This document shows positions 54,890-63,147 of a stretch of 64,000 nt of DNA, one piece after another; positions within the stretch are counted from its first letter, which is position 1; every line of letters starts with the position of its first letter. The translations under genes were made by a program, and so were the position numbers. The notes below the pieces were generated by a model. It saw only the letters and a list, made by a program, of their open reading frames with translations. It was not told the origin of the DNA and did no database searches. Source of the DNA: an uncultured Rhizobiaceae bacterium (GTDB lineage: Bacteria > Pseudomonadota > Alphaproteobacteria > Rhizobiales > Rhizobiaceae); contig CATOTF010000002.1 in NCBI GenBank assembly GCA_951813045.1, positions 1,488,001 through 1,552,000 on the forward strand. The letters run 5' to 3'.

Positions 54890-55133
54890 TGAATTACCGT
54901 TGTCACTGTTACGACCACAGGTGATGATACCGGCTGCGCCCGCCTCCGCGAATGTCTTGGCCACAGCCGCACCCAACCCTTGGGTGCCGCCTGTAACGAC
55001 CGCAATCTTCCCTTCAATACGATTCATCTCTGAACCCTTCGGACGTTTTGGGTATCACCCAATGTGAATTTTCTGAACCAGTTATTGAGGATGGCCAGAG
55101 GTTCTTTAAAACGCAGCGACTCAGCTAATGGCA

Positions 55134-55433
55134 TTAAAGATTACGTAGTTTAGAGGCCTCGTACATCACAATCTCGCGGGTCAATAAATTTAAGGCAGAC
55201 AGTTCTTTTACGAACGCCTGCAAATGGGGCGCAACGGAATGGCGCTCCAGATCTTCGGCTGTTTCCCATTCTTCATAAATCTGGAACAGGCCATTCGTCT
55301 GCATATCAGGGCAGAAGCGATAGCAGATGCAGCCCTGTTCTTTGGCGGTTTCACGCATGACATTGATGATATGCGGCTTTGCTAATTCAATGTCTTTTTC
55401 GTCGAACTGGAGCGTACCTGCAACAATAATCAT
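55134..55433 (-). CDS. Antibiotic biosynthesis monooxygenase (ABM)-family protein
   Basis: The 99-residue ferredoxin-like dimeric protein has IIVAGTLQFDEKDIELAKPH, a GCICYRF strand, LFQIYEEWETAEDLERH and the conserved His in SVAPHLQAFV. ABM/YgiN proteins include quinol monooxygenases and isomerase-like enzymes. The role in this cluster is unknown. It lies 45 bases after SDR2 and about 105 before SDR1 on the same strand. Confidence 0.88.
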   Translation of the reverse strand: MIIVAGTLQFDEKDIELAKPHIINVMRETAKEQGCICYRFCPDMQTNGLFQIYEEWETAEDLERHSVAPHLQAFVKELSALNLLTREIVMYEASKLRNL

Positions 55434-55477
55434 CTGTATATCTCGTCAATGGGGTTATTAATATTTCAGATGCCACA

Positions 55478-56281
55478 TTATTGCATAATCATTCCGCCGT
55501 CGATCATGAAGAGCTGGCCCGTCATATAATCGGATTCTGCGGAGGCGAGGAATGCTGCGGAACCAACAACATCTTCGGGATAAGAATAACGCTTCATAAG
55601 GATCATATCCTCTGCAAGCTGATCCATAGACTCACCCTCTTTTTCAAACTTGCCAATGGCAACGAGGTCCTTGTCCAACTGTTCCCAAAGCTCGGTTCGC
55701 ACCACGCCCGGACCATAGCCGTTCACCGTTATGTTGTGATCGACCAGCGCTTTTGCACCACCATTGATCATCGCCAACACTGCGTGTTTGGAGCAGGCAT
55801 AGGGAACCACATCATCGAAGGCCTGACGTGACAGGATCGAACCGACATTGATAATTTTGTAAGGGCCGTTTTCTTTGCCCTGTTCGATCATTTGTTTCGC
55901 CGCTTCCTGCATACCAATCAACACGCCCAGCGCATTAACGTCCATGATCTTGCGGAAGTTTTCTTCGGTCACGTCCAGAAACATCAGAGGTTTGTTGATA
56001 CCCGCATTGTTGAGCATGACATTAATAGAACCGAATGCATCGACCGTCGCTTTGACCGCAGCGGCCATCTCATCTCGTTTGGTGACATCCAGGGAAACTG
56101 CGATAGCCTCGCCCCCGGCGGCTTTAATGCGCGCTACTACTTCTTCACACCCCACGAGATTAACGTCACCGAGGCAGACTTTAGCGCCCTGTGCTGCATA
56201 ATATTCACCGATGGCAGCACCCATTCCCTGTGCACCACCTGTAATCAGTACATTTTTTCCAGCGAGCCGCGTTTTATCCAT
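55478..56281 (-). CDS. Short-chain dehydrogenase/reductase (SDR2)
   Basis: The 267-residue classical SDR has NVLITGGAQGMGAAIGEYY (cofactor motif), NNAGINKP, then VGSILSRQ (Ser) and YACSKHA (Tyr-x3-Lys). The Asp in LGDVN after the second strand favours NAD+ over NADP+. Related enzymes oxidise polyols, sugars or hydroxy acids. The start is ATG 56281 with GGAGG. It is first in the minus-strand cluster and divergent from the ABC transporter genes, so it probably oxidises the imported compound or its product. Confidence 0.9.
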   Translation of the reverse strand: MDKTRLAGKNVLITGGAQGMGAAIGEYYAAQGAKVCLGDVNLVGCEEVVARIKAAGGEAIAVSLDVTKRDEMAAAVKATVDAFGSINVMLNNAGINKPLMFLDVTEENFRKIMDVNALGVLIGMQEAAKQMIEQGKENGPYKIINVGSILSRQAFDDVVPYACSKHAVLAMINGGAKALVDHNITVNGYGPGVVRTELWEQLDKDLVAIGKFEKEGESMDQLAEDMILMKRYSYPEDVVGSAAFLASAESDYMTGQLFMIDGGMIMQ

Positions 56282-56399
56282 TGGTGAGTCCTCCAACCAT
56301 GCTTTGTCGTCACCTGATGACGATCATTTGTTTGGACAATTCTGTGTCTCACCCCGCGAGTATGAAATTCCAAAGATATCCAGTATGAACAAAAACAGA

Positions 56400-56411
56400 C
56401 CAATTTGGATA
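56400..56411 (+). promoter_or_regulatory. Operator-like motif in the divergent promoter region
   Basis: CCAATTTGGATA occurs about 85 bases upstream of the ABC binding-protein gene and recurs exactly at 61204-61215 in front of the regulator gene. It lies in the 214-base region shared with SDR2, where a regulator could control both directions. Confidence 0.5.
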
Positions 56412-56495
56412 AATCACTTCTTCAATCACTGCTGGGCGTTCTGCCAGACTGATTTGGGCTAAAAGTGTTAGTCATTGTCTCATTGGGAGGAATTT

Positions 56496-57524
56496 ATGTC
56501 TTATTTCAGAAAGGTTGTGGGTCTCGCCACTGCGGTTTGTATGGCCGTTGGTGTGATGTCGACGGCCGTATATGCACAAAAGAAGGGGTCAATTGTATCG
56601 TTTAACGGCCCTGCAGGCGAAGCCTATATTGGCCGCTTCATCAAAGGTATTAAGGGTACAGCTGAACTTAAAGGCTTTGACATCAAAGTTTATGAAAACC
56701 AGTTTAATCAGGCAGAGCAAGACCAACAGGTTCAGCAGGTTCTCGCTGCAGGCGTATTGCCAGATGTGTTTATCTGGTGGCCATCAGACGCGACAGCCGG
56801 TCTCGGTTCACTGCGTGCGTTGCACAAAACGGGCGTACCGGTTTTGAAAATCAACCAACTGCCAAACGAAGCCGACAAAAAATACATCTTTGGTTATGCA
56901 GGTCCAGATGACCGCCTGCGCGCCAGAAATGCCGGATACATGATGCGTGAGGCTGCTGCCGCTAAAAAAGCTGCCGGTGGAACAAGCTTTAACGTTATCG
57001 CACTTTCATATCCGCATTCTTATGGTGGTTACGGTCTTTCCATTAACGCATTTAAAGATGCAATTGCCGGTTCTGATTTGAAGATCATCGGCGATGTTGA
57101 TGAAGGTTTTGGCCAGGCAAACGGGTACAAGGGCGCTGCCAAACTTATCGCAAGTGTTAAGGACCAGGGTATCGATTTCGTTTACGGAATGGACGACGCA
57201 ATCCTGACAGGCGGCATCAAGGCACTTGAAGAAGCCGGATACAAAATGGGTACTGATGTTATCGCTGTCGGTACGGTTTGTAACGGCGACAAACAGTTGA
57301 TCGAAGAAGGCAAGCAGTTCGGTACGACACTCCAGTCTCCACTGCATGAAGGTCAGCTGGCTATCAAACTGGTTGAGGAATATCTCGAAACCGGTAAATT
57401 GGCCAACTACATCAACTTCACGCCAAACCCGTCCGTGACCAAGGAAACCATCGAAACAACAGCTCTTAAGGGCTACGATGGTAAGCTTTACGGCATCTCT
57501 GAGCTTTGCTCAGGCGCTTGGTAA
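56496..57524 (+). CDS. Ribose-type sugar ABC transporter binding protein
   Basis: The 342-residue periplasmic binding protein of the LacI/RbsB fold has a signal peptide (VVGLATAVCMAVGVMSTAVYA). It includes GEAYIGRFIKGIKGTAELKG, VQQVLAAGVLPDVFIWWPSD and VYGMDDAILTGGIKALEEAG. The ligand is probably a sugar, polyol or similar small molecule. The start is ATG 56496 with GGGAGGA; the upstream reading from 56475 is not needed. A strong hairpin follows, so this gene is likely expressed above the rest of the transporter. Confidence 0.9.
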   Translation: MSYFRKVVGLATAVCMAVGVMSTAVYAQKKGSIVSFNGPAGEAYIGRFIKGIKGTAELKGFDIKVYENQFNQAEQDQQVQQVLAAGVLPDVFIWWPSDATAGLGSLRALHKTGVPVLKINQLPNEADKKYIFGYAGPDDRLRARNAGYMMREAAAAKKAAGGTSFNVIALSYPHSYGGYGLSINAFKDAIAGSDLKIIGDVDEGFGQANGYKGAAKLIASVKDQGIDFVYGMDDAILTGGIKALEEAGYKMGTDVIAVGTVCNGDKQLIEEGKQFGTTLQSPLHEGQLAIKLVEEYLETGKLANYINFTPNPSVTKETIETTALKGYDGKLYGISELCSGAW

Positions 57525-57548
57525 GCTTCTATCCTTTTGGGTGAATTG

Positions 57549-57580
57549 CCGGGGAGAGCCATTACTCTCCCCGGTTCTTT
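57549..57580 (+). terminator. Hairpin after the binding-protein gene
   Basis: CCGGGGAGAG, CCATTA and CTCTCCCCGG form a perfect 10-bp stem (57549-57574) followed by TTCTTTT. It lies 25 bases past the stop and 40 bases before the next gene, a standard partial terminator within ABC operons. Confidence 0.85.
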
Positions 57581-57621
57581 TGTGAGTTCCGGCGAAAGCG
57601 CTGGATATCGGGGGAATCTAT

Positions 57622-59124
57622 ATGACGCCGCTGCTTAAACTGTCCTCAGTGAAACGTTCCTATGGCGCGATTCACGCTTTAAAAGGTGTGGATTTTGAAA
57701 TCCTACCCGGTGAAGTGATGGGGCTGGTTGGCGAAAACGGTGCAGGTAAGTCAACGCTGGTTAAGGTAATTAGCGGCTTCGACAACGGTTTCACGGGTGA
57801 TTATGAACTGAACGGTGCGCCCGTCCGTTTCTCACATCCGGGAAAAGCCGAACAAGCCGGTATCGCAATTGCTCAACAGGAGTTGAGCCTGATCCCCACC
57901 ATGAGTGTGGCGGAAAACATCTTTATGGCCGGGCACAATGTGCCGACTTTTGCGAACAAACAGTCCTTAATAAAAAAATCCCGGCCTTATCTTGAAGAAG
58001 TCGGCCTTGAAGCAATCGATCCGTCCGTAGGCGTTGACCGATTGTCCGTAGGCGAACAGCATTTGGTTGAGGTCGCTAGACTGATTGCCCATGACCCGCA
58101 GGTTCTTATTCTTGATGAACCGACTGCCGCGCTCGGTGAGTCTGACAGCATTCGCATTCTCAACATGGTAAAGCGGCTTTCAGAACGGGGCAAATCGATC
58201 ATCTACGTCAGCCATCGCATGGATGAGATATTCAAGATTACCGACCGTATTACTGTGCTGCGGGATGGAGAAAGTCAGGAGCCCCGTGCGGCAAGCACAC
58301 TTGATGTAAATTCGCTGGTCGAACTTATGCTCGGGTTTGAGCTGGGCAATATGTTTCCGGAGCGCGAGCCTTTGGGTGAAACTGCGTCGCTTATGAATAT
58401 CCGTGACCTTTGGCCTGACGGGCTTCTCGAATCCGTAAATTTTGATGTTCATCCTGGCGAGATTTTGGGGCTGGCAGGACAATTGGGTAGCGGTTCGGGT
58501 GAAATTCTAGCCGCTATCGCCGGCGCGCGGAAAACCCGTTCCGGAGCATTGGAATATGGTGGTGAATCATTTCTTCCAAAAAACCCCAAACAGGCGATAG
58601 ACAAGGGTATCGCCTATTGTTCTGAAGACAGGAAGCACGATGGCCTGTTTCTGGGACGGCCCATCCGCGAAAATGTGTCCGCGCCTTCGCTGGGTTCCAT
58701 TTCGAAAATGGGTGTCATGTCTCATAAAGCGGAAGCAAGTCTGGCAACGGATATCGCCGAGAAATTCACGGTAGACGTTAACCGTCTGGGTCAGGATGCT
58801 GGAGTTCTAAGTGGCGGTAACCAGCAAAAGGTAGCGCTGGGAAAATGGCTGTCGATCAATCCAAAAATCATTCTGGTAAATGAACCGACGCGTGGAGTCG
58901 ATGTCGGTGCCCGTGCTGAAATTTATCAAAAGCTGCGGGCGCTCGCCGCCGATGGTGCTGCTATCGTTATCGCCTCCACCGATATTCAGGAGATTTCCAA
59001 TCTGCCCGACCGTGTAATTACGTTTTATCGTGGCATGCAGATTGGCGAGATTGGATTAGCGGATATGACCGCTGCCAATATTCTTAAACAAATCACCGAT
59101 CCATTCAACGAAACAAACCTCTAG
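57622..59124 (+). CDS. Sugar ABC transporter ATPase (RbsA/XylG type, duplicated)
   Basis: The 500-residue protein has two ABC domains. The first has GENGAGKST, LSVGEQHLVE and LILDEPTAALG. The second keeps the signature LSGGNQQKVALGKWL and VNEPTRGVDVG, but its P-loop is degenerate (GQLGSGSGE), as normal for this family. It energises import together with the two permeases downstream. The ATG is preceded by GGGGGAA. Confidence 0.93.
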   Translation: MTPLLKLSSVKRSYGAIHALKGVDFEILPGEVMGLVGENGAGKSTLVKVISGFDNGFTGDYELNGAPVRFSHPGKAEQAGIAIAQQELSLIPTMSVAENIFMAGHNVPTFANKQSLIKKSRPYLEEVGLEAIDPSVGVDRLSVGEQHLVEVARLIAHDPQVLILDEPTAALGESDSIRILNMVKRLSERGKSIIYVSHRMDEIFKITDRITVLRDGESQEPRAASTLDVNSLVELMLGFELGNMFPEREPLGETASLMNIRDLWPDGLLESVNFDVHPGEILGLAGQLGSGSGEILAAIAGARKTRSGALEYGGESFLPKNPKQAIDKGIAYCSEDRKHDGLFLGRPIRENVSAPSLGSISKMGVMSHKAEASLATDIAEKFTVDVNRLGQDAGVLSGGNQQKVALGKWLSINPKIILVNEPTRGVDVGARAEIYQKLRALAADGAAIVIASTDIQEISNLPDRVITFYRGMQIGEIGLADMTAANILKQITDPFNETNL

Positions 59125-59136
59125 GGGGCGCTGGGC

Positions 59137-60165
59137 ATGAATACAGATATTGCAGTAGGGCAAACTGCCCCCAACACCCCGGGTTGGCTCGCGAGGCTGG
59201 TGGACCGCTATTCCTGGCTTGTCGTCATTCTGGTTGCGCTGTTTCTGGTAACATTCTTTTACGGGATGGTGACAGCCCCAAACTTTCTGACGCTATTCAA
59301 CTTCAAGACGATCATTCGCGATGCTGCACTTGTCGGCATTATGGCAGTTGGGCTGACGTTTGTGACGCTTTCCGGTAATTTCTTTCTGCTCTCTATGAAA
59401 GAGACTGCGGCGCTCGCCATTATCGCTTTCGCCACGGCCATGTCGCAGGGGTACGGATTTGAATTAGCATTCTTGTTTACCATGGCCGTTGCCGTAATTG
59501 CTGGCGGTCTACAGGGCATCCTGATCGGTTTGGGCGGTAATCCGATTGTCGTAACACTCGGTGCAGCGGGGCTGTTCTTTGGTGTTGCTTCCTGGTGGAG
59601 TGATAATCTGGTGGTTTCGTTCAGGCGACCGCATGGTGCCGAGTGGTTGGGTTCCGGGTCTTTCCTCGGACTGCCTAATATCACCGTCGCCTTTATCATT
59701 ATTGCCGTCGTCGCCGAGCTGGTTCTTCGTTACACCAATTTTGGACGGCAAGTTTACCTTATTGGTGCCAATCGAGCTGCTGGTAAAGCAACAGGCCATG
59801 AGAATTTCTCCATGGCAATCAAGACATGTATCATCGCGTCAGCCTGTTCCGCCTTTGTCGCCATTGCGTTTTCAGCGCAAGTTTCCAGTGCGCATGTGAA
59901 CTATTTCTCATCATCGTTTGGTTCATCCGGTGACATGACGATTCTGGTTATTGCTACGGTGATGGTTGCAGGCAACTCAATCATGGGTGGGTTTGGCTCA
60001 TCATTACGTTCCAGCTTGGGTGCGGTATTTATTTCAACCGTTGATAACATGATGGTTCTGCACGGTTTTAACAGCGGTCCAAGGGTTTTGGCCGTTGGCC
60101 TGATGATCGTCTTTAGCATAATTGTATTTGCGCTGGTGCGCAGAGGTAGCAGGGTTCAGGAATAA
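59137..60165 (+). CDS. Sugar ABC transporter permease 1
   Basis: The 342-residue BPD_transp_2 (RbsC-type) permease has about ten helices. It includes AALVGIMAVGLTFVTLSGNFFL, GLGGNPIVVTLGAAGLFFG and GRQVYLIGANRAAGKATGH. It lies 12 bases after the ATPase gene. With the second permease it should form a heterodimeric channel. Confidence 0.92.
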   Translation: MNTDIAVGQTAPNTPGWLARLVDRYSWLVVILVALFLVTFFYGMVTAPNFLTLFNFKTIIRDAALVGIMAVGLTFVTLSGNFFLLSMKETAALAIIAFATAMSQGYGFELAFLFTMAVAVIAGGLQGILIGLGGNPIVVTLGAAGLFFGVASWWSDNLVVSFRRPHGAEWLGSGSFLGLPNITVAFIIIAVVAELVLRYTNFGRQVYLIGANRAAGKATGHENFSMAIKTCIIASACSAFVAIAFSAQVSSAHVNYFSSSFGSSGDMTILVIATVMVAGNSIMGGFGSSLRSSLGAVFISTVDNMMVLHGFNSGPRVLAVGLMIVFSIIVFALVRRGSRVQE

Positions 60166-60167
60166 TC

Positions 60168-61199
60168 ATGGCCAAACTTAAAAACTGGATTATCCACAAC
60201 CCTGATCTCGCATTCGCGATCCTGCTGGCGGTCTGCGTTTACAGCTATTTCGCCATAACAAATGATCTGTTTTTCACCCACCGGACATCTTACGCCATCA
60301 TGGAACGTTTTGCCGTTCTTGGTCTGGTTGGTTTAGCGCTGACCCTTTGTATAATCGCAGGCGAAATCGACCTTTCAATTGGGTCCAATGCCGCTTTGGC
60401 AGCGGTTATTGTTGTTCGCTTTACGGATAGTCTGGGCGCAGGCACAGCAGCGTTGATTGCCATGGCAGTTGCGACAGTCGTGGGACTGATTCAAGGTTAT
60501 TTCATTGCATATTTGCGCATACGGGCAATCGTGCTGACGGTTGGCACATTGATGCTTTTACGTGGTGTGGCCCTGTTTGCAGCGGAAGAAAAGACGGTGA
60601 TGCTGACCGACTTTACGGTCCCAGATTTTATCTCCGAAAAGATGTTCGTCTATTTTTCACCAGCCAGCCTGCTGGTCATTGGCGTGTTCGTTATTGTCGG
60701 ACTGTTCATGAACTACACCCGATATGGCCGCGAGATCTATGCAATCGGTGGTGCCCGCAAGGAGGCATTGGCATCTGGTATTGATCTCAAACGCCCGATG
60801 ATCATCGTCTTTGCTATTTCCGGGTTTTGTGCCGGACTGGGGGGTGTCATTATCGGTCTGCGTTCGGGCACCGCACAGGCCTTGGGTCTCCAGTATTTAC
60901 TTCTCGCGGGCACGGTTGCCGCATTTATCGGCGGTGTCAGTATTCTGGGTGGTCGGGGCGGCGTGATCGGCGCGGCAATTGGCACGCTCACCGTTAATTT
61001 CCTCAACACCGGGCTGGTGTTCAACGTCACACCGGCTTTTATGGTCCAACTCTATCTTGGTGTTTTGTTGATGGTAGTTATCATCTTCCAAACAGGCTCG
61101 CAGATATTCGATACCTATCAGCGACGGCAACAGATTCTGGGAGACGTTGATCGAATGCGGGACGAATTGTTGGCCCGAAAACGGGAAGTGGAAATATAA
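60168..61199 (+). CDS. Sugar ABC transporter permease 2
   Basis: The 343-residue RbsC-type permease shows VLGLVGLALTLCIIAGEIDL, IGSNAALAAVIVVRF, GREIYAIGGARKEALASGID and FIGGVSILGGRGGVIGAAIG, typical family motifs. It follows permease 1 by 2 bases. Its C-terminus is a charged cytoplasmic tail (QRRQQILGDVDRMRDELLAR). Confidence 0.92.
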   Translation: MAKLKNWIIHNPDLAFAILLAVCVYSYFAITNDLFFTHRTSYAIMERFAVLGLVGLALTLCIIAGEIDLSIGSNAALAAVIVVRFTDSLGAGTAALIAMAVATVVGLIQGYFIAYLRIRAIVLTVGTLMLLRGVALFAAEEKTVMLTDFTVPDFISEKMFVYFSPASLLVIGVFVIVGLFMNYTRYGREIYAIGGARKEALASGIDLKRPMIIVFAISGFCAGLGGVIIGLRSGTAQALGLQYLLLAGTVAAFIGGVSILGGRGGVIGAAIGTLTVNFLNTGLVFNVTPAFMVQLYLGVLLMVVIIFQTGSQIFDTYQRRQQILGDVDRMRDELLARKREVEI

Positions 61200-61200
61200 T

Positions 61201-61246
61201 TATCCAATTTGGATATAAACCACTTGGATTATCCGCGCTGGATAAT
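61201..61246. promoter_or_regulatory. Paired palindromes, probable operators of the regulator gene
   Basis: Two perfect inverted repeats lie next to each other: TATCCAA-T-TTGGATA (61201-61215) and ATTATCC-GCGCT-GGATAAT (61228-61246). Both share the core TATCC / GGATA. They sit in the 79 bases between the last permease and the regulator, and part of the first (CCAATTTGGATA) is repeated in the divergent promoter at 56400. Confidence 0.65.
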
Positions 61247-61278
61247 ACGATGATACCTCCAGTACGGGAGGACATGTC

Positions 61279-63102
61279 GTGCATTCGAGAGTTCAAAATG
61301 CGCCAAACGAAAGAAGTGCCTATTCTGCGTTAAAATTCCGGGGAAGACCCGAAGGCCCCTATGAAACGGCGGACCAGGGTCCATCCTTCGGCAAATCCGG
61401 ACGGGAAATGGCCCGGTTCCTTGATTTTATGGAACAGATGGAAATTGAGACCGAAAGGGCACTTTCCATAAAACCCGGTTATTCTGAGGTGCGCATGATG
61501 ATCGCGCTGCTTCGAAATCACCTCACCGGTAAATTGACCACAAGCTCGTCGCTCGTGGGAAGTTCGAATTTGACCTATGGCACCGCCATGCGCGGCATCG
61601 ATTCATTGGTTGAACGCGGTTTGATCGTCAAACGCACTCGAACATCGACAGGTAAATCTTTCTCCCTTCATCCGTCAGAAAAAATGCTGCGTGAGTGGCA
61701 GGAGCTTGCCCGCCGTAGTCATTCACTGATTGGCAGCACAATTGGTGCCGGCAACGGTATCGGCCAATCCGAAGAGGCCGATTATTTTTTCGGATCATCC
61801 TATGCACAAGGCAGCGTGCTACCGCCACCGAGCATCCTCGATACCAAACTACAAATCCATAATGATTTGCGTATACTGGTTCATGCTGACCCGACGTTTA
61901 TGGCGATGAACGTACTCAAAAAGCAGTTTGAGACAATTTTTGGTGTTGGTGTCCGCAGCAGGGCTTTATCGATAGATCGTTTGCGTGATGAAATACTGCT
62001 GAATTCGCAGGCGAAAAAATCGAGTTATGATATCATTGCATGCGATCTGCCTTGGTTCGGAGAGATGGCAGCACAAGGGCATTTTTTACCTCTAGATCAA
62101 CTAATCAATTCGACAGAATTCGACACTTCTGATTTTCATCAAGAGGCCTTGGCCAGCGCCCGGTATAAAGGTCAACAATACGGCATCCCGGTTCAAACAA
62201 CACCGGAGTTATTGGTCTACCGCCGCGATATTTTTCAAGAATACGGACTTGATGCTCCCCACACTATTGAACAGACTTTAATCGCTGCCCAGCGCCTGCA
62301 TGACCCGTTTGAAGGCATATCGGGTATAGCCTGGAATGCAGGACGCGGCACCCCACTTGGGCATTCGTTCCTGTTTGTCATGGGGGCTTTTGGACAACCG
62401 GTGCTTAACTTAAGCAAGACCTCAAAGGGGTTCGATGGCGAGAATGTCGTCGGTGAGAATTTTCGACCTATGTTCGATTCGGACCAGGCACGTGGAGCGG
62501 CGGAATATCTGCGTGAATTGCTGGATTATTCCCCCCGGGGAATTCTCAATATGTCATGGTACGAAAGGGCGAAGTGTTACGCTGATGGTGCCGCGGCAAT
62601 CGCCTATTGCGCAACACTGCTCGCACCACTGTTCGAGCTTGATCAAAAATCGCCAGCTTTCGGGCGTACAGAATTTCTGCCGCATCCGGCAGGACGTGGC
62701 GCCAGACCCATGGCACCTATTGGTGGATATGCGTTGGCAATCCCGTCCAATATCTCTGCGGATCGAATTAGTCCAATTTGGACAGCTTTAGCGTCGCTTA
62801 CATCGGCTCAGACCGTAAAACTTTATATTGAGAACGGGAGTCTGGTTAGCCCGCGGTTCAGCGTCAGCATGGATCCGGAGGTACGGAGGATTTCGCCACT
62901 GATATCCATTGTGGATGACATGGCCCGGTCTGGAGTGCTCCAGATTTGGCCACGTCCGCCGGTCCCCGAAATCTCGGCAATTATCGCCATCGCTGGCGAG
63001 GAAATGCACGACATGCTTCTCGGTGCAAAAACCGTGGATCAGGCGCTGGCAAGTGCCCAGAACCGCGCAGATGTATTGATGCGAACGAATGGACATTACT
63101 AG
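61279..63102 (+). CDS. Winged-helix regulator fused to an ABC-type solute-binding domain
   Basis: The 607-residue protein has no signal peptide. Residues about 68-140 form a GntR/MarR-like winged helix (SEVRMMIALLRNHLTGKL, GTAMRGIDSLVERGLIVKR). Residues about 190-590 are an extracellular solute-binding protein family 1 domain (LRILVHADPTFMAM, DIIACDLPWFGEMAAQGHFL, PLDQLI, YGIPVQTTPELLVYRRDIF, GAAAIAYC). It is therefore a cytoplasmic one-component regulator using a sugar-binding-protein fold as its sensor. The GTG start at 61279 has GGGAGG upstream; ATG 61408 (MARFLDF) is an alternative. It lies after the permeases and before the M24 enzyme, so the cluster's substrate is the likely ligand. Confidence 0.88.
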   Translation: MHSRVQNAPNERSAYSALKFRGRPEGPYETADQGPSFGKSGREMARFLDFMEQMEIETERALSIKPGYSEVRMMIALLRNHLTGKLTTSSSLVGSSNLTYGTAMRGIDSLVERGLIVKRTRTSTGKSFSLHPSEKMLREWQELARRSHSLIGSTIGAGNGIGQSEEADYFFGSSYAQGSVLPPPSILDTKLQIHNDLRILVHADPTFMAMNVLKKQFETIFGVGVRSRALSIDRLRDEILLNSQAKKSSYDIIACDLPWFGEMAAQGHFLPLDQLINSTEFDTSDFHQEALASARYKGQQYGIPVQTTPELLVYRRDIFQEYGLDAPHTIEQTLIAAQRLHDPFEGISGIAWNAGRGTPLGHSFLFVMGAFGQPVLNLSKTSKGFDGENVVGENFRPMFDSDQARGAAEYLRELLDYSPRGILNMSWYERAKCYADGAAAIAYCATLLAPLFELDQKSPAFGRTEFLPHPAGRGARPMAPIGGYALAIPSNISADRISPIWTALASLTSAQTVKLYIENGSLVSPRFSVSMDPEVRRISPLISIVDDMARSGVLQIWPRPPVPEISAIIAIAGEEMHDMLLGAKTVDQALASAQNRADVLMRTNGHY

Positions 63103-63147
63103 CCCATTTGCCCGTTAAAAGGCATCGGGCTCCTGGAAGGAAACCCG

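Larger units (their letters stand above)
53032..55027 (-). pseudogene. Short-chain dehydrogenase/reductase interrupted by IS630
   Basis: The start piece (ATG 55027 to 54890) reads IEGKIAVVTGGTQGLGAAVA, AEAGAAGIITCGRNSDNGNS, with the SDR nucleotide motif TGGxxGxG. The rest (53724 to 53032) continues VAAKITDSTGCPVHF, LVNAAGVTDRG, GSTSALAGQPF, then YCASKGA (catalytic Tyr-x3-Lys). Removing the IS with one TCA/TGA copy joins them in frame as NGNSVAAKIT. It is the third gene after SDR2 and the ABM gene on the minus strand, part of the catabolic cluster. The insertion looks recent because both halves are otherwise intact. Confidence 0.92.
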
